This document shows positions 1 to 8,648 of a DNA stretch of 64,000 nucleotides, piece by piece; position 1 is the stretch's first letter, and each line of letters starts with the position of its first letter. The position numbers and the translations under genes were made by a program. The notes under the pieces were generated by a model, which ran no database searches, was not told the origin of the DNA, and worked only from the letters and a program-made list of their open reading frames with translations. The DNA comes from Dehalococcoidia bacterium (GTDB lineage: Bacteria > Chloroflexota > Dehalococcoidia > Lucifugimonadales > UBA1123), in assembly GCA_009838465.1 (NCBI GenBank), contig VXRN01000015.1, forward strand, positions 1 through 64,000. Direction: 5' to 3'.

Positions 1-305
1 GTAGTCCGAGTGAGTCGGGGAGTCGGCAATCCCAAGCTGGACGCACCCCGGCCCCGCCCCTAGATTCCCGTCCCCGTTTTCACGAGGACAAGCTTTCACG
101 GGAATGACGGTAGTAGTGCAATGATCTCCATTGGTGGGAACGACGGTGGTTATGCAAAGGTCTCCATTCGCGGGAACGACGGTGGTTGTGCGAGGGTCTC
201 TCCCCTCCCCGTTTTCACGGGGACATGCCTTCGCGGGTATGACGTATGGGTGGCGCTCGATACAGGTTCCGGCTGTGTTGTGGCGGTGGAACCGGACTCT
301 TGTGG
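1..305. repeat. Intergenic region with short degenerate tandem repeats
   Basis: I see no gene here. Two copies of a 36-bp unit lie head to tail at 125-160 and 161-196, and a partial third begins at 197. The unit contains the word GGGAACGACGGTGGTT. Related words (TTCACGGGAATGACGG near 95; TTCGCGGGTATGACG near 230) show that this is one site of a dispersed GGGAATGACG-type repeat family also seen near 14035 and 53696. Open frames across it are short, mutually overlapping and repeat-derived. Confidence 0.6.
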
Positions 306-1190
306 TCAGGGCTGGGCGAGGAGGTCGCTGGGTTGGATGTCGAGGGCGTTGGCTATCTTCAGCGCGGCTTCGATGGTGAGGTTCTGTCTGCCGTTTTCTA
401 TCATGCTGATATAGGTGCGTTCGAGGCCGGAGGCCTGGGCGAGTTCTTGCTGGGTCATTCTGCGAGAAGTTCGCGCGGCGTTTATCCTGCGTCCCAACAG
501 AGTTAGTTGCTCGTCGAGGGTCAGTTTCCGCTTGGTCAGTCCGACCAGGCGGCGCGCTTCCCTTAATGCGTCCGGGATGTTGTGAGCGACGGCATCGCAT
601 CCCAAGGGGTCTGGATCCTGTCCGGCGTGTTTCAGAGCGTTTCCGCCGAGAAGAATCCTGGGGCTGTCCGGTCGGAGCTTGCGAATCGCCTCAACGGCAG
701 CGGTTACGTTGGGCAGGAATTCGGGCAAGGTCACCGAGAGGGCCAGGACGTCGGCGTCTCGATTGCGGACGAACTCAGCGAGGTCATTGGCCGGGGTCCC
801 GCTTCCGAGGAAGTCCACGTCCCAGCCGTCCATGGCGAGGAAGTCGGCGACCATTCGCGCACCGATGAAGTGCTGATCGTCCTCGACGGGAGTTACGACG
901 GCCCTGACTCCGAGGCTTGGTCCCCGCTCCATCCCGTTTCTCAGGAAGTCCATCATCTCCATCGTGATGGTGGTCGCCAGGTGTTCCTGCGCAACGTTGA
1001 TAACGCCTTCATGCCATAGCTCGCCGATCCTGACCTGAGCGGGGGCGAGTATCCGGAGATATATGTCCGCACGGCTTGCGCCGAAGCCGATCGCCTGGTC
1101 CACGACCGAACGCGCCAGGATGGATTCGCCTTGCATCAAGGCCGAAACGTATCTGGCACGGGCTTTGACAAGTCTGCCGGAGTCGTCCAT
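306..1190 (-). CDS. B12-binding sensor regulator with C-terminal XRE-type HTH (CarH-like photoreceptor domain)
   Basis: The 294-aa protein has the two-part cobalamin-binding module of CarH/LitR photoreceptors. A helical cap (about residues 10-90) carries the W-x9-EH signature (W59, E69, H70). A Rossmann-type B12 domain (about 95-220) carries DxHxxG (D105, H107, G110), then SVT and GG motifs. The DNA-binding part differs from CarH: there is no N-terminal MerR domain, and a cro/XRE-type helix-turn-helix sits at the C-terminus (about 232-290, core MTQQELAQASGLERTYIS). H107 would be the lower axial cobalt ligand and the W-x9-EH face the adenosyl pocket. Inference: a light- or adenosylcobalamin-responsive regulator, probably controlling itself and perhaps the divergent RND gene. 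The start ATG follows a weak GGTGA. The domains are secure; light sensing is not proven. Confidence 0.85.
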   Translation of the reverse strand: MDDSGRLVKARARYVSALMQGESILARSVVDQAIGFGASRADIYLRILAPAQVRIGELWHEGVINVAQEHLATTITMEMMDFLRNGMERGPSLGVRAVVTPVEDDQHFIGARMVADFLAMDGWDVDFLGSGTPANDLAEFVRNRDADVLALSVTLPEFLPNVTAAVEAIRKLRPDSPRILLGGNALKHAGQDPDPLGCDAVAHNIPDALREARRLVGLTKRKLTLDEQLTLLGRRINAARTSRRMTQQELAQASGLERTYISMIENGRQNLTIEAALKIANALDIQPSDLLAQP

Positions 1191-1229
1191 GTTAGTTCAC
1201 CATTCGAGGCGTTAATGTAAGCTATATTA

Positions 1230-1257
1230 GACATATCATCGTCAATATGTCATTATA
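1230..1257 (-). promoter_or_regulatory. Candidate operator and -10 box of the B12-sensor gene
   Basis: A perfect inverted repeat, GACATAT-N8-ATATGTC (1230-1251), lies 40-61 bp upstream of the regulator's start codon. Immediately upstream of it, on the minus strand, is TATAAT (1252-1257), so the palindrome covers the expected transcription start. This is the classic position for an autorepressor site. No good -35 box at 17 bp was found. Confidence 0.5.
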
Positions 1258-1401
1258 ATACCACAGAAGATCAAGTGCCTGTTAAGGAGGGCTTAAGTGG
1301 AAGTGATTCAGAAAGAGGCGATAATTCTGGCCGTGGTTGGGGGGTTGGTGGGGCGGAAATTGCTGTATCGCACTCGACACTTATCAACTATCATTGAATT
1401 G

Positions 1402-1413
1402 TGAAATATTTCA
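1402..1413. promoter_or_regulatory. 12-bp palindrome upstream of the RND gene
   Basis: TGAAATATTTCA is a perfect palindrome in the AT-rich part of the divergent spacer, 79 bp before the RND start. It may be a regulator site for the exporter. No convincing -35/-10 pair is visible, so this is a weak call. Confidence 0.3.
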
Positions 1414-1491
1414 TTATTGGACTGACTGGCCTGTGTGTATGGCCTTGACGAATGACAAACAGCAGCGTATCAGAGTGAGGGTTGACACAAA

Positions 1492-4400
1492 ATGGACTGG
1501 ATAACCAAGACGGCTTTGAATAGGCGGACGGTGACAGTGCTGGCTATTGTGCTTGTGCTGGCGGCGGGGGTCTTCACTTACAGGACGCTTCCTGTGGAGC
1601 TGTTCCCGGAGATCGAGTTTCCGCTGGTGACGGTCACGACCTTCTACCCGTCGGCGAACCCTGAATCGGTTGCGAGGGACGTTACCGCACCCATCGAGAA
1701 CGTGATGTCCGGGCTGGACGGGTTGGAAGGCGTGCAGTCGTTCTCGTCGGAGAACAGGTCAATCATCCTGGCGAACTTCGAGTTCGGGACGGACATGGAG
1801 AAGGTGGAGGGCAATCTGAATTCTTCCATCAACGGGATTTCGTTCCCTGACGGCGTAGTCGAGCCGATAGTGGGACGGATCAATCCTGACTCGTTCCCGG
1901 TGCTTCAGCTGAGCGTCACGGGAGAGCGTGAGTTGGTGGAGCTCCAGGACATTCTGGACTCGAGGATTATGCCGGAGATTTCGGGTGTGGAGGGCGTGTT
2001 CAGGGTGGAGGTTACGGGCGAGGTCCAGCAGCAGGCGCAGATAGTGGTTGATCCGGTCAGGATGAGTGAGAAGGGGGTCTCGCTCTTCCAGGTTTCGCAG
2101 GCGTTGTCGGAGAACAGCGTGGCGTTCCCGGGCGGGGCTATCAGCGACGGTGGCGGGCAGGTTCTTCCGATAAAGACGACAAGCGGCTACGAGTCTCTGG
2201 ACGATCTGCGAAATCTGGTAGTCGGGTTTTCGCAGCCGGCGATGGCGCCGGCAGGATCTCGACCTACGGGTTCGATGCCGTCCGGTCCAATGCCGTCCGC
2301 TCCACCATCACCTGTTACGCTGGGAGAGATAGCGGATGTCAGCCTGAGCTCTGGTACGGCGACCAGCATATCGCGCACCAACGGCAAGCCCAGCATCGGG
2401 GTGTCCATCGTCAAGGAGCCGGACGCCAACACGATAGACGTGACGACGGCAGTCCTGGACGCGCTGGAAGGGGTGGGGGACCTTCCGGCGGGTGTGGAAG
2501 TGGTTACGGTCTCAGACCAGGGCCCCGTGATAGAGAGCCAGATAGAGACGCTGGAGCGGGAAGCGATCCTGGGACTGATACTGGCTGTGATGGTGGTGTT
2601 CGTGTTCTTCCTCACGCTGCGGCCAAGCGCGATAGTGGGCGCCCTGACGTCGCTACGCCCGACAGTGGTGATAGCGCTTTCGATACCGCTCAGCATCTTC
2701 ACGGCCGTACTGCTGATGAGTTGGCAGGGGCTGGCGCTGAATTTCATGACACTGGGCGGCCTGGCCATCTCGGTCGGCAGGGTGGTGGACGACAGCATCG
2801 TGGTGCTGGAGAACGTGTACCGGAACATAGAGGGTGGGAGGGAGCGCTGGCGCGCCGCGCTGGACGCGACCACTGAGGTCGGTCCTGCGATCACCGCTTC
2901 TACCCTGGCGACCATCGTGGTGTTCGCTCCCCTGGGATTCATTCCCGGTCTGGTGGGCGCGTTCTTCTTCCCGTTCGCGCTCACTGTCAGCTTCGCGCTG
3001 GTCGCGTCTCTGCTGGTCGCGCTGACGGCGGTGCCGGTGCTGGGAGCGTACCTGCTGAGGCAGGGTGACCTGCCGGAGGGCGTTGGCGAGATAGAGGAAC
3101 TGCCGGAGTCGGACCGGGCCCGTGTCTCGGCAAGCGCGTATTGGATGCAGCGGATCTACACGCCGATACTGAGGTGGGCGCTGGGGCACAAGGCGATTAC
3201 GCTGGTGGCGGCTCTGGTCATAACGGTGGGCAGCGTGAGTCTCACGGCGTTCATTCCGGTCAACCTGTTCGAGAGCGCGGGGGACAGGTTCGCGAACATA
3301 GATATGTCCTTGCCGCCGGGAACTCCGGCGGAGGCGACGCTGGCGGAGTTGGCGAAGGTGGAAGCGGAGATAGCGCCGTACTCGGCGGTTTACATCTCCA
3401 CGGTCGGCAGTCCGTCCGCATCCTTCGGGGCGAACGTTCCGGGCGGGTTCAACCAGTCGAACACGTTCGTGCAGCTGAGCGAGGACGCGCCGGAGGATAT
3501 AATCGCTTCCCTCAGGGACAGGCTGGAGGGCGTCGAGGGGCGGACTATCAACATCACTGAGGTGAGCAACGGGCCGCCGACGGCGGGTCTGGACATCAGC
3601 GTTACGGGCAACGACTACGGGGATATTTCGTCGGTAACGCTCGATCTGATGGGCGAGTTGGAGACATTGGAGGGTGTGGAGAACGTAACCAGCAACGTGA
3701 GCGATGCTCGGGACGAGATAGTGGTGAACGTGGACCCGGCGCGGGCGGCCTCGATTGGTCTGAGCGCGCGGCAGGTGGCGTTCCAGGTAAACCAGTTTTT
3801 CGTAGGCCAGAACGTTACCCGCGTTCAGACGGATAACGGCACGGTGGACGTCGAGCTGAGTGTGGATTCGAGCGACGTATCGAACGTGGAGAGCGTGGAG
3901 TCTCTCGCTATCGCGGGACCCCTGGGTATGACGTCTTTGGGGGAGGTCGCGGAGGTGGTGGTACAGCCAGGGCCGGTGACTATCACGCGGACGGACGGGT
4001 TGCGCTCGGCGAGTATCACGGGGAGCATAACGTCGGACGACACGCAGGCTGTGGGCATAGCTATCCAAGAGAAGATAGACGCACTGTCGCTGCCGCCCGG
4101 CGTGGAGGTTACGAGCGGGGGCGTATTCGCGCAGATTGCGGAGGGCTTCCAGGCGATATTCCTGGCAATGGCGGTGGGCGTCGCGCTGGTGTACCTGGTG
4201 ATGGTGGCGAGCCTGGGGTCGCTGAGAAATCCGTTCGTGATAATAACGAGCCTGCCGCTGGCCGTCATCGGGGCGATGTTCGCGCTGTTCGTCACGGGGC
4301 GTTCGCTGGGTCTTCCGGCGATGATGGGTTTTCTGATGCTCATTGGCATCGTGGTTACGAATGCGGTGGTGCTGATAGCGTTGGTGGAGCAGTTGCGTCA

Positions 4401-4731
4401 GCGGCGGGGAATGAGCGTGTATGACGCGCTTATAGAGGGTGGACGAGTGAGGCTGAGGCCAATACTGATGACAGCTCTGACGACGAGTATGGCGCTGCTG
4501 CCGCTGGCGACTTTCGTGGAGGACGCGGGTGGTATCATCGGGGCGGAGTTGGCGACGGTGGTGATCGGCGGTCTGGTGAGTTCGACGGCGCTGACGCTGG
4601 TCGTGGTGCCGGTGGTCTATTTCTTGATGAACGAGAGCATCCCGGGGCTATTCAATCGCATCTTTCGGCGGCAGAGCGACGCGCCTCAGCCTGCACAACA
4701 AGGCGACTTTGCGGAAGTAAGCACATCCTGA
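1492..4731 (+). CDS. RND-family efflux transporter (HAE1/AcrB-like)
   Basis: This 1079-aa protein has full RND length and duplicated architecture. TM1 is at about residues 13-31, a first periplasmic-type loop follows, then TM2-6 (about 355-535), TM7 (about 560), a second loop, and TM8-12 (about 890-1055). The proton-relay segment GRVVDDSIVVLENVYRN keeps both TM4 aspartates; the TM10 lysine position reads GIVVTNAVV, so the AcrB Lys is Thr. A Pro/Ser/Met-rich insertion (about 250-270) interrupts the first loop. It likely exports drugs or lipids by proton antiport. No adaptor or outer-membrane channel gene is adjacent, as expected in a monoderm. It starts at ATG after GAGGG and is divergent from the B12 sensor gene. 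Confidence 0.9.
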   Translation: MDWITKTALNRRTVTVLAIVLVLAAGVFTYRTLPVELFPEIEFPLVTVTTFYPSANPESVARDVTAPIENVMSGLDGLEGVQSFSSENRSIILANFEFGTDMEKVEGNLNSSINGISFPDGVVEPIVGRINPDSFPVLQLSVTGERELVELQDILDSRIMPEISGVEGVFRVEVTGEVQQQAQIVVDPVRMSEKGVSLFQVSQALSENSVAFPGGAISDGGGQVLPIKTTSGYESLDDLRNLVVGFSQPAMAPAGSRPTGSMPSGPMPSAPPSPVTLGEIADVSLSSGTATSISRTNGKPSIGVSIVKEPDANTIDVTTAVLDALEGVGDLPAGVEVVTVSDQGPVIESQIETLEREAILGLILAVMVVFVFFLTLRPSAIVGALTSLRPTVVIALSIPLSIFTAVLLMSWQGLALNFMTLGGLAISVGRVVDDSIVVLENVYRNIEGGRERWRAALDATTEVGPAITASTLATIVVFAPLGFIPGLVGAFFFPFALTVSFALVASLLVALTAVPVLGAYLLRQGDLPEGVGEIEELPESDRARVSASAYWMQRIYTPILRWALGHKAITLVAALVITVGSVSLTAFIPVNLFESAGDRFANIDMSLPPGTPAEATLAELAKVEAEIAPYSAVYISTVGSPSASFGANVPGGFNQSNTFVQLSEDAPEDIIASLRDRLEGVEGRTINITEVSNGPPTAGLDISVTGNDYGDISSVTLDLMGELETLEGVENVTSNVSDARDEIVVNVDPARAASIGLSARQVAFQVNQFFVGQNVTRVQTDNGTVDVELSVDSSDVSNVESVESLAIAGPLGMTSLGEVAEVVVQPGPVTITRTDGLRSASITGSITSDDTQAVGIAIQEKIDALSLPPGVEVTSGGVFAQIAEGFQAIFLAMAVGVALVYLVMVASLGSLRNPFVIITSLPLAVIGAMFALFVTGRSLGLPAMMGFLMLIGIVVTNAVVLIALVEQLRQRRGMSVYDALIEGGRVRLRPILMTALTTSMALLPLATFVEDAGGIIGAELATVVIGGLVSSTALTLVVVPVVYFLMNESIPGLFNRIFRRQSDAPQPAQQGDFAEVSTS

Positions 4732-4769
4732 CTCATAGACACGAGCTGCCAGGAAATTGGAGTCGGAGA

Positions 4770-4903
4770 ACAGGGCCTTTTCATTTTCGCGTCGTCTTCG
4801 ATCTCTCGTTCGCCCTGAGCCTGTCGAAGGGCCGTCCGTTCATGGTTCGACAAGCTCACCACGAACGGACTACTCTAGTGACGCTTAATTATGAAAGGCC
4901 CTG
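4770..4903. mobile_element. MITE-like element, copy 1
   Basis: This 134-bp element has terminal inverted repeats: left CAGGGCCTTTTCAT and right ATGAAAGGCCCTG (one-base indel). It is flanked by an exact 9-bp duplication AGTCGGAGA (4761-4769 and 4904-4912). The core contains CGTTCGCCCTGAGCCTGTCG and a partly complementary GGTTCGACAAGCTCACCACG, shared with copies at 8649 and 40778. There is no coding capacity, so it must be non-autonomous. Confidence 0.75.
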
Positions 4904-4939
4904 AGTCGGAGAGCGGGAATCGCCCGTTCTCCGACCCAT

Positions 4940-5395
4940 ATGGATCGGGAAATGAGAGTGTTCACACTTCGGAATGAGGTCTGGCTTCCACGCCCTATCG
5001 GCGAGGTATTCGAGTTCTTCGCGGACGCGCATAACCTGGAGACGATCACGCCGCCCCTGCTCAGGTTCGAGGTGCTGACCTCTGCGCCGATCCGCATGGA
5101 GACCGGAACCCTGATTGACTATAAGCTGCGGCTCCGAGGGATACCCATGAGGTGGCAGAGCGAGATCACGGCATGGGAGCCGCCCCACAGGTTTGTGGAT
5201 GAGCAGCGCAGGGGGCCTTATAGTATGTGGGTGCATGAGCACACGTTCGAGGAGAAGGACGGCGGTACGCTCGCCCGAGATCACGTCAGCTATGCCGTAC
5301 CCGGCGGGGCGTTGGTAAACAGGCTGTTCGTGGCGCGGGACGTTCGGGGCATATTTGAGTACAGGACGGAGCGGCTGCTGGAAGCATTGGGATGA
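4940..5395 (+). CDS. SRPBCC (START-like) ligand-binding domain protein
   Basis: The 151-aa protein is a single SRPBCC domain, with the characteristic opening FTLRNEVWLPRPIGEVFEFF, the central ITAWEPPHRFVDEQ, and a C-terminal helix after RDVRGIFEYR. Members of this helix-grip family bind hydrophobic ligands in a cavity; the ligand cannot be inferred. Start is ATG 4940, or in-frame ATG 4952, which has GGGA upstream. Its stop overlaps the RNase III start by 4 bp (ATGA), so the two genes are probably translationally coupled. The transposable element lies just 36 bp upstream and may have displaced or supplied promoter sequence. Confidence 0.8.
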   Translation: MDREMRVFTLRNEVWLPRPIGEVFEFFADAHNLETITPPLLRFEVLTSAPIRMETGTLIDYKLRLRGIPMRWQSEITAWEPPHRFVDEQRRGPYSMWVHEHTFEEKDGGTLARDHVSYAVPGGALVNRLFVARDVRGIFEYRTERLLEALG

Positions 5396-6096
5396 TGAAA
5401 CATTCGGACAGCCAACTTCGGCGGATAGAGCGGGCGCTGGGAGTGGACTTCGCGGACATCGGCCTGTTGGAGCGGGCGCTTGTCCACGATTCGTTCCTTG
5501 CGGAGTTTCCGGGCGTGTTCGAGGAGTCCAACGAGCGACTGGAGTTTCTGGGCGACTCGGTTCTGGACCTGGTGGTGGCGGAAGAGCTGACTCGAAGGTA
5601 TCCCGGTCGTCCCGAGGGCGCGCTGACGCAGATGCGCGCATCTCTGGTGGACAAGGTCGCGCTGGCCGGGGTGGGGAGGCGGCTGGGACTGGGAGAGTGG
5701 CTGGTAATGGGCAAGGGCGAAACTGAGATCGGGGGAGCGGAGCGCGAGTCAAACTTGGCGAATGCTTTCGAGGCGCTTCTGGGGGCGCTGTTCTTGGATG
5801 GAGGATATGAGGCGGCGCGCGAGTTCTCGCTGTGTGTAATGCGCGATGAACTGGACGTTGTGGCAGATATGGAGAGTCCACCAAGGCACCCCAAGTCGCT
5901 GCTGCACGAGGCGGCGATGGAGCGTGGTTTTCCGCCGCCGGAGTATGAGGAGGTAGAGCGGTTGGGATCCGATCATGCCCCGACGTTCGTGGCGCAGGCC
6001 ATCCTGAACGGAAGACCGATGGGCAGGGGCGAGGGGGGCAGCAAGCAGGCGGCGGAGGCGGAGGCGGCACGGGAGGCGTTGCAGGCCCTCCAGTGA
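5392..6096 (+). CDS. rnc: Ribonuclease III
   Basis: The 234-aa protein has normal RNase III size. It cleaves double-stranded RNA in rRNA precursor processing and mRNA turnover. The catalytic domain (about residues 8-150) has the family signature ERLEFLGDSVLDLVVAEEL, with the metal-binding Glu and Asp, and a second acidic site at FEALLGALFLDGG. The dsRNA-binding domain (about 163-234) ends with GSKQAAEAEAAREAL. Translation probably starts at ATG 5392, overlapping the SRPBCC stop; ATG 5395 is a second possibility. Confidence 0.96.
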   Translation: MMKHSDSQLRRIERALGVDFADIGLLERALVHDSFLAEFPGVFEESNERLEFLGDSVLDLVVAEELTRRYPGRPEGALTQMRASLVDKVALAGVGRRLGLGEWLVMGKGETEIGGAERESNLANAFEALLGALFLDGGYEAAREFSLCVMRDELDVVADMESPPRHPKSLLHEAAMERGFPPPEYEEVERLGSDHAPTFVAQAILNGRPMGRGEGGSKQAAEAEAAREALQALQ

Positions 6097-6121
6097 TCTT
6101 CAGGCTGAAGGGGGTAGCAAT

Positions 6122-6165
6122 CCACCCTCACCCCAGCCCTCTCCCTCAGGGAGAGGGGGTTTGTT
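6122..6165. repeat. GAGGG-type hairpin repeat
   Basis: Contains CACCCTCACCCCAGCCCTC followed by CTCCCTCAGGGAGAGGGG, whose CTCCCT/AGGGAG arms form a hairpin. It lies between the convergent RNase III and rhodanese genes and may serve as a bidirectional terminator. The same family occurs at 7855, 10119, 10199, 14963, 23602, 39608 and 63659. Confidence 0.75.
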
Positions 6166-6217
6166 GACCGGTATTCATTGCTGACTGGACGTTCTGCCCA
6201 CCCTTGTGAGGTGGTAT

Positions 6218-7813
6218 TCAGGAGATGGGCGCGTATTTGTGGCCGAGTTCTTCTTCCCAGCGCAGGTAGTTGATTTTGTCGGCAAAGTTGCGGTCGGGGC
6301 CTGAGGCTACCATGTCGGAGGGCGTGTACATTACGCCGGTGAGACCCTTTTCGACTGCGCGACCAGATTCCTGCCATGCGCTCATGCCGCCATCCAGGGC
6401 GGACACGTCGGTGTAGCCCAAGTCGAGCAAGATCGCGGCGGCGAACACGGCCTGGCGGCTATCCGAGCCGGAGCAGGTGACGATTATCGGAACGGACTTG
6501 TCGGGCGCGACATCCTCTATTCTCAACTCCAGCCAGCCCCTGGGAACCCAGGATGCTTTAGGAACATGTCCCTGGGCGAACTCGGAACTCAGGCCGACAT
6601 GGATTAGCGTGGCATCGGATGACCGTTGGGTTTCATCGGGGGACAGGGCGCGAACCCGGTCAAGAGCCTCCGCGAGACCGAGTGGCTCAGAGTCCGGTGA
6701 ACCGGACTCCAGGGAGTTTCCCGCCTGGGTCCATGCGGCGGTTCCGCCATGCAGCGCGTACACTTCGTCGAAGCCCATCTGCCTGTACCATGAGGCGGTG
6801 AGAGCGGCGCGGGTCCTGCCGTCGCAGCAGAAGACTACCGGCGCGTTGTGGACAACGGCCACCTCGTCTGAGCGCTGAACGGCCTGACCGCCCGGGAACC
6901 AGCGGAAGCCGGGGATGTGGCCCGCGTTGTACTCCTGCTCGGTGCGAACGTCTATCAAGTAAACGCTCTCGCCGTCGGAGCGAGCGGCTATTTCACGGAG
7001 CGTGGAAACGTCTATGTATCGGACACCGTCCTGCTCGGCGAGACGGTCGGCGAACTCTTCGGCGGACGCTCTGCCCGCCTCGGTGGGTTGGGGCAAGATC
7101 GCTCTATCAGCTCCGGCTCCGGTCTCGAGCTCGTAACCCGCGAGTTCCCAGCCCGCGGTGCCGTTTTCCAGGCCGATGACGTTCTGCACTCCCATTCTCT
7201 GCAACAGGCGCGTACCTATGATGCTGCGGGTGCGTCCGGCGCAGTTGATGACCACGGTTGTATCGTCGTCGGTCTGTTCCACTATGTCCGTAATTCGAAG
7301 ACCGAGCTCGCCGTTGGGAACGCTGCGCCCGCCCGGAATGCAGAAGCGCCGGAACTCTTCGGGGGTGCGAGTATCCAGAATGATCATCTTTTCGCCGCTG
7401 TCCATGCGGCTCTTTAGCTCGACGGCGTCAATCTCGGGGACACCGTGCTGTACCTGCACCTTCTCGCCGAAGTCCTTGCTGGGGACGTTGACGCCCCACT
7501 CGGTGGGACGCCTCTCGGTGACCCACCGGTTCATGCCGCCTTCGAGAGCCGAGACGTTGGTGTATCCGATCTGTGCGAGTGTGTCGGCGGCGAGTTCGGC
7601 GCGGCGTCCGTCGTCGTCGCAGACAACAACCTGAGTTCCCAAGAATGGCACAGAGTCGGCCATGAGAAATTCGAGGTCGCGGCGCGATATGAGGCTGGAG
7701 CCTGGTATGTGGGAGCTGTTGTACTCTCCGGCTTCACGAACGTCTATGAGGGCGAAGGGGGTGTTGCCGTCGAACAGGTCGGCGAGTTTGGCGCAGGATA
7801 TGGTGGAGGGCAT
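6218..7813 (-). CDS. Four-domain rhodanese sulfurtransferase
   Basis: The 531-aa protein consists of four rhodanese domains in tandem, at about residues 5-105, 127-235, 260-372 and 380-497. All four keep the active-site Cys that carries the persulfide: C65 (CDDDGR), C191 (CAGRTR), C330 (CDGRTR) and C447 (CSGSDSR). Usual rhodaneses have one or two domains, often with only one active. There is no signal peptide, so it should be cytosolic. It starts at ATG after GGAGAG. The adjacent upstream gene on the same strand is a thiol-dioxygenase-like cupin, which suggests a role in cysteine or thiol sulfur turnover (inference). Confidence 0.9.
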   Translation of the reverse strand: MPSTISCAKLADLFDGNTPFALIDVREAGEYNSSHIPGSSLISRRDLEFLMADSVPFLGTQVVVCDDDGRRAELAADTLAQIGYTNVSALEGGMNRWVTERRPTEWGVNVPSKDFGEKVQVQHGVPEIDAVELKSRMDSGEKMIILDTRTPEEFRRFCIPGGRSVPNGELGLRITDIVEQTDDDTTVVINCAGRTRSIIGTRLLQRMGVQNVIGLENGTAGWELAGYELETGAGADRAILPQPTEAGRASAEEFADRLAEQDGVRYIDVSTLREIAARSDGESVYLIDVRTEQEYNAGHIPGFRWFPGGQAVQRSDEVAVVHNAPVVFCCDGRTRAALTASWYRQMGFDEVYALHGGTAAWTQAGNSLESGSPDSEPLGLAEALDRVRALSPDETQRSSDATLIHVGLSSEFAQGHVPKASWVPRGWLELRIEDVAPDKSVPIIVTCSGSDSRQAVFAAAILLDLGYTDVSALDGGMSAWQESGRAVEKGLTGVMYTPSDMVASGPDRNFADKINYLRWEEELGHKYAPIS

Positions 7814-7854
7814 GGCTGTGTTCTCTCCTGTATGAGCTGACAGGGGTTAGGTAT

Positions 7855-7895
7855 TCACCCTCACCCCAACCTCTCCCGGAGGGAGAGGGGGTTTA
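7855..7895. repeat. GAGGG-type hairpin repeat
   Basis: CACCCTCACCCCAACCTC followed by CTCCCGGAGGGAGAGGGGG forms a hairpin in the spacer between the dioxygenase and rhodanese genes, which are on the same strand. It may attenuate read-through. Confidence 0.7.
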
Positions 7896-7980
7896 TTAAT
7901 TGGTAGCCATAGCAGATTGCGCTTTGTTTACCCTTTGGGGGGGCCCACGAGGGACGCCCCTACGGAAGAATGCGCGGCAG

Positions 7981-8571
7981 CTAGCAGTTGTCGAAGCGGG
8001 TGGTGGCGAAGTGCTTCACCGCGCCGGTATCGAGGTTGTAGTTGCTGCGCTGGAGTCCTCGCAGGTCGTTCCCATAGACGTGGATCTCGACTGTGGGCCT
8101 GTCTGAGTAGTTGTCCATCTGGTGTATCTCGTCAACTTCGGGGATGAGCAGGCTGACGTCGCCTGGCCTGACGAGGGTCTCTCGATCCTTCTCGATGATG
8201 GCGTAGTCGTCGCGGGAGCGGTCGTCATGGCGGGTGAAGCGGGTCTCGGTGATTCCGTTGTCCATGACGCCGATCATGCCCCAGGTGCAATGGTCGTGGG
8301 GGCCGATGTGGTCGCCAGGTCCCCATACGACGGAGGTTACGAGCAGGCCGTTGTCTCCGTAGTGGAGTACGTAGGTGCCGTGGTTGGCCCTGCGACCGTC
8401 CCTGATGGCGGGGATTCTGTATTCCTCGGACACGGCGTCGGGGTTGTTGATGAGACGCTCGAGGTAGGTGGAGCCGAGGTCGAAGAGACGCTCCTGGTCG
8501 GGCTGTTCGTCCACCAGCGCGCTCATGTCGTGTACGAATTCGTCGAGGGAGTATTTCACGGTAGTGGTCAT
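7981..8571 (-). CDS. Cupin of the cysteine dioxygenase / thiol dioxygenase family
   Basis: The 196-aa protein matches the cysteine dioxygenase fold. Fe ligands would be H92 and H94 (GPHDHCTWG) and H150 (EIHQMDN). The downstream EIHVYG corresponds to the Ser-x-His-x-Tyr triad of cysteine dioxygenase, with the Ser position occupied by E162, then H164 and Y166. The substrate-carboxylate Arg of cysteine dioxygenase (YTRN) appears as YVLH. These changes leave the substrate open: cysteine, 3-mercaptopropionate or another thiol. The product would be a sulfinate. It starts at ATG with a strong GGAGG 6 bp upstream. It is followed by the rhodanese gene on the same strand. Confidence 0.75.
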   Translation of the reverse strand: MTTTVKYSLDEFVHDMSALVDEQPDQERLFDLGSTYLERLINNPDAVSEEYRIPAIRDGRRANHGTYVLHYGDNGLLVTSVVWGPGDHIGPHDHCTWGMIGVMDNGITETRFTRHDDRSRDDYAIIEKDRETLVRPGDVSLLIPEVDEIHQMDNYSDRPTVEIHVYGNDLRGLQRSNYNLDTGAVKHFATTRFDNC

Positions 8572-8648
8572 GGTCGGCCTCCAGTTGAATGTCTTTCGTC
8601 AAATGATATACCGAAATGGGCGTGATGCCAATGTCACGGGCTACTTAC

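Noticed and set aside
1230-1413. Cobalamin riboswitch upstream of the B12-sensor or RND gene
   Set aside because: The spacer is AT-rich and lacks the conserved B12-box pattern (GCCACTG-like) and extended helices; the palindromes fit protein operators better.
2653-4068. 471-aa open frame antisense to the RND gene
   Set aside because: Its composition is Arg/His-rich with no family features, as expected from the complement of GC-rich coding DNA. The plus-strand RND gene explains the region.
4889-6070. 393-aa minus-strand frame over the SRPBCC and rnc genes
   Set aside because: Pro/Arg-rich shadow of two well-recognised plus-strand genes.
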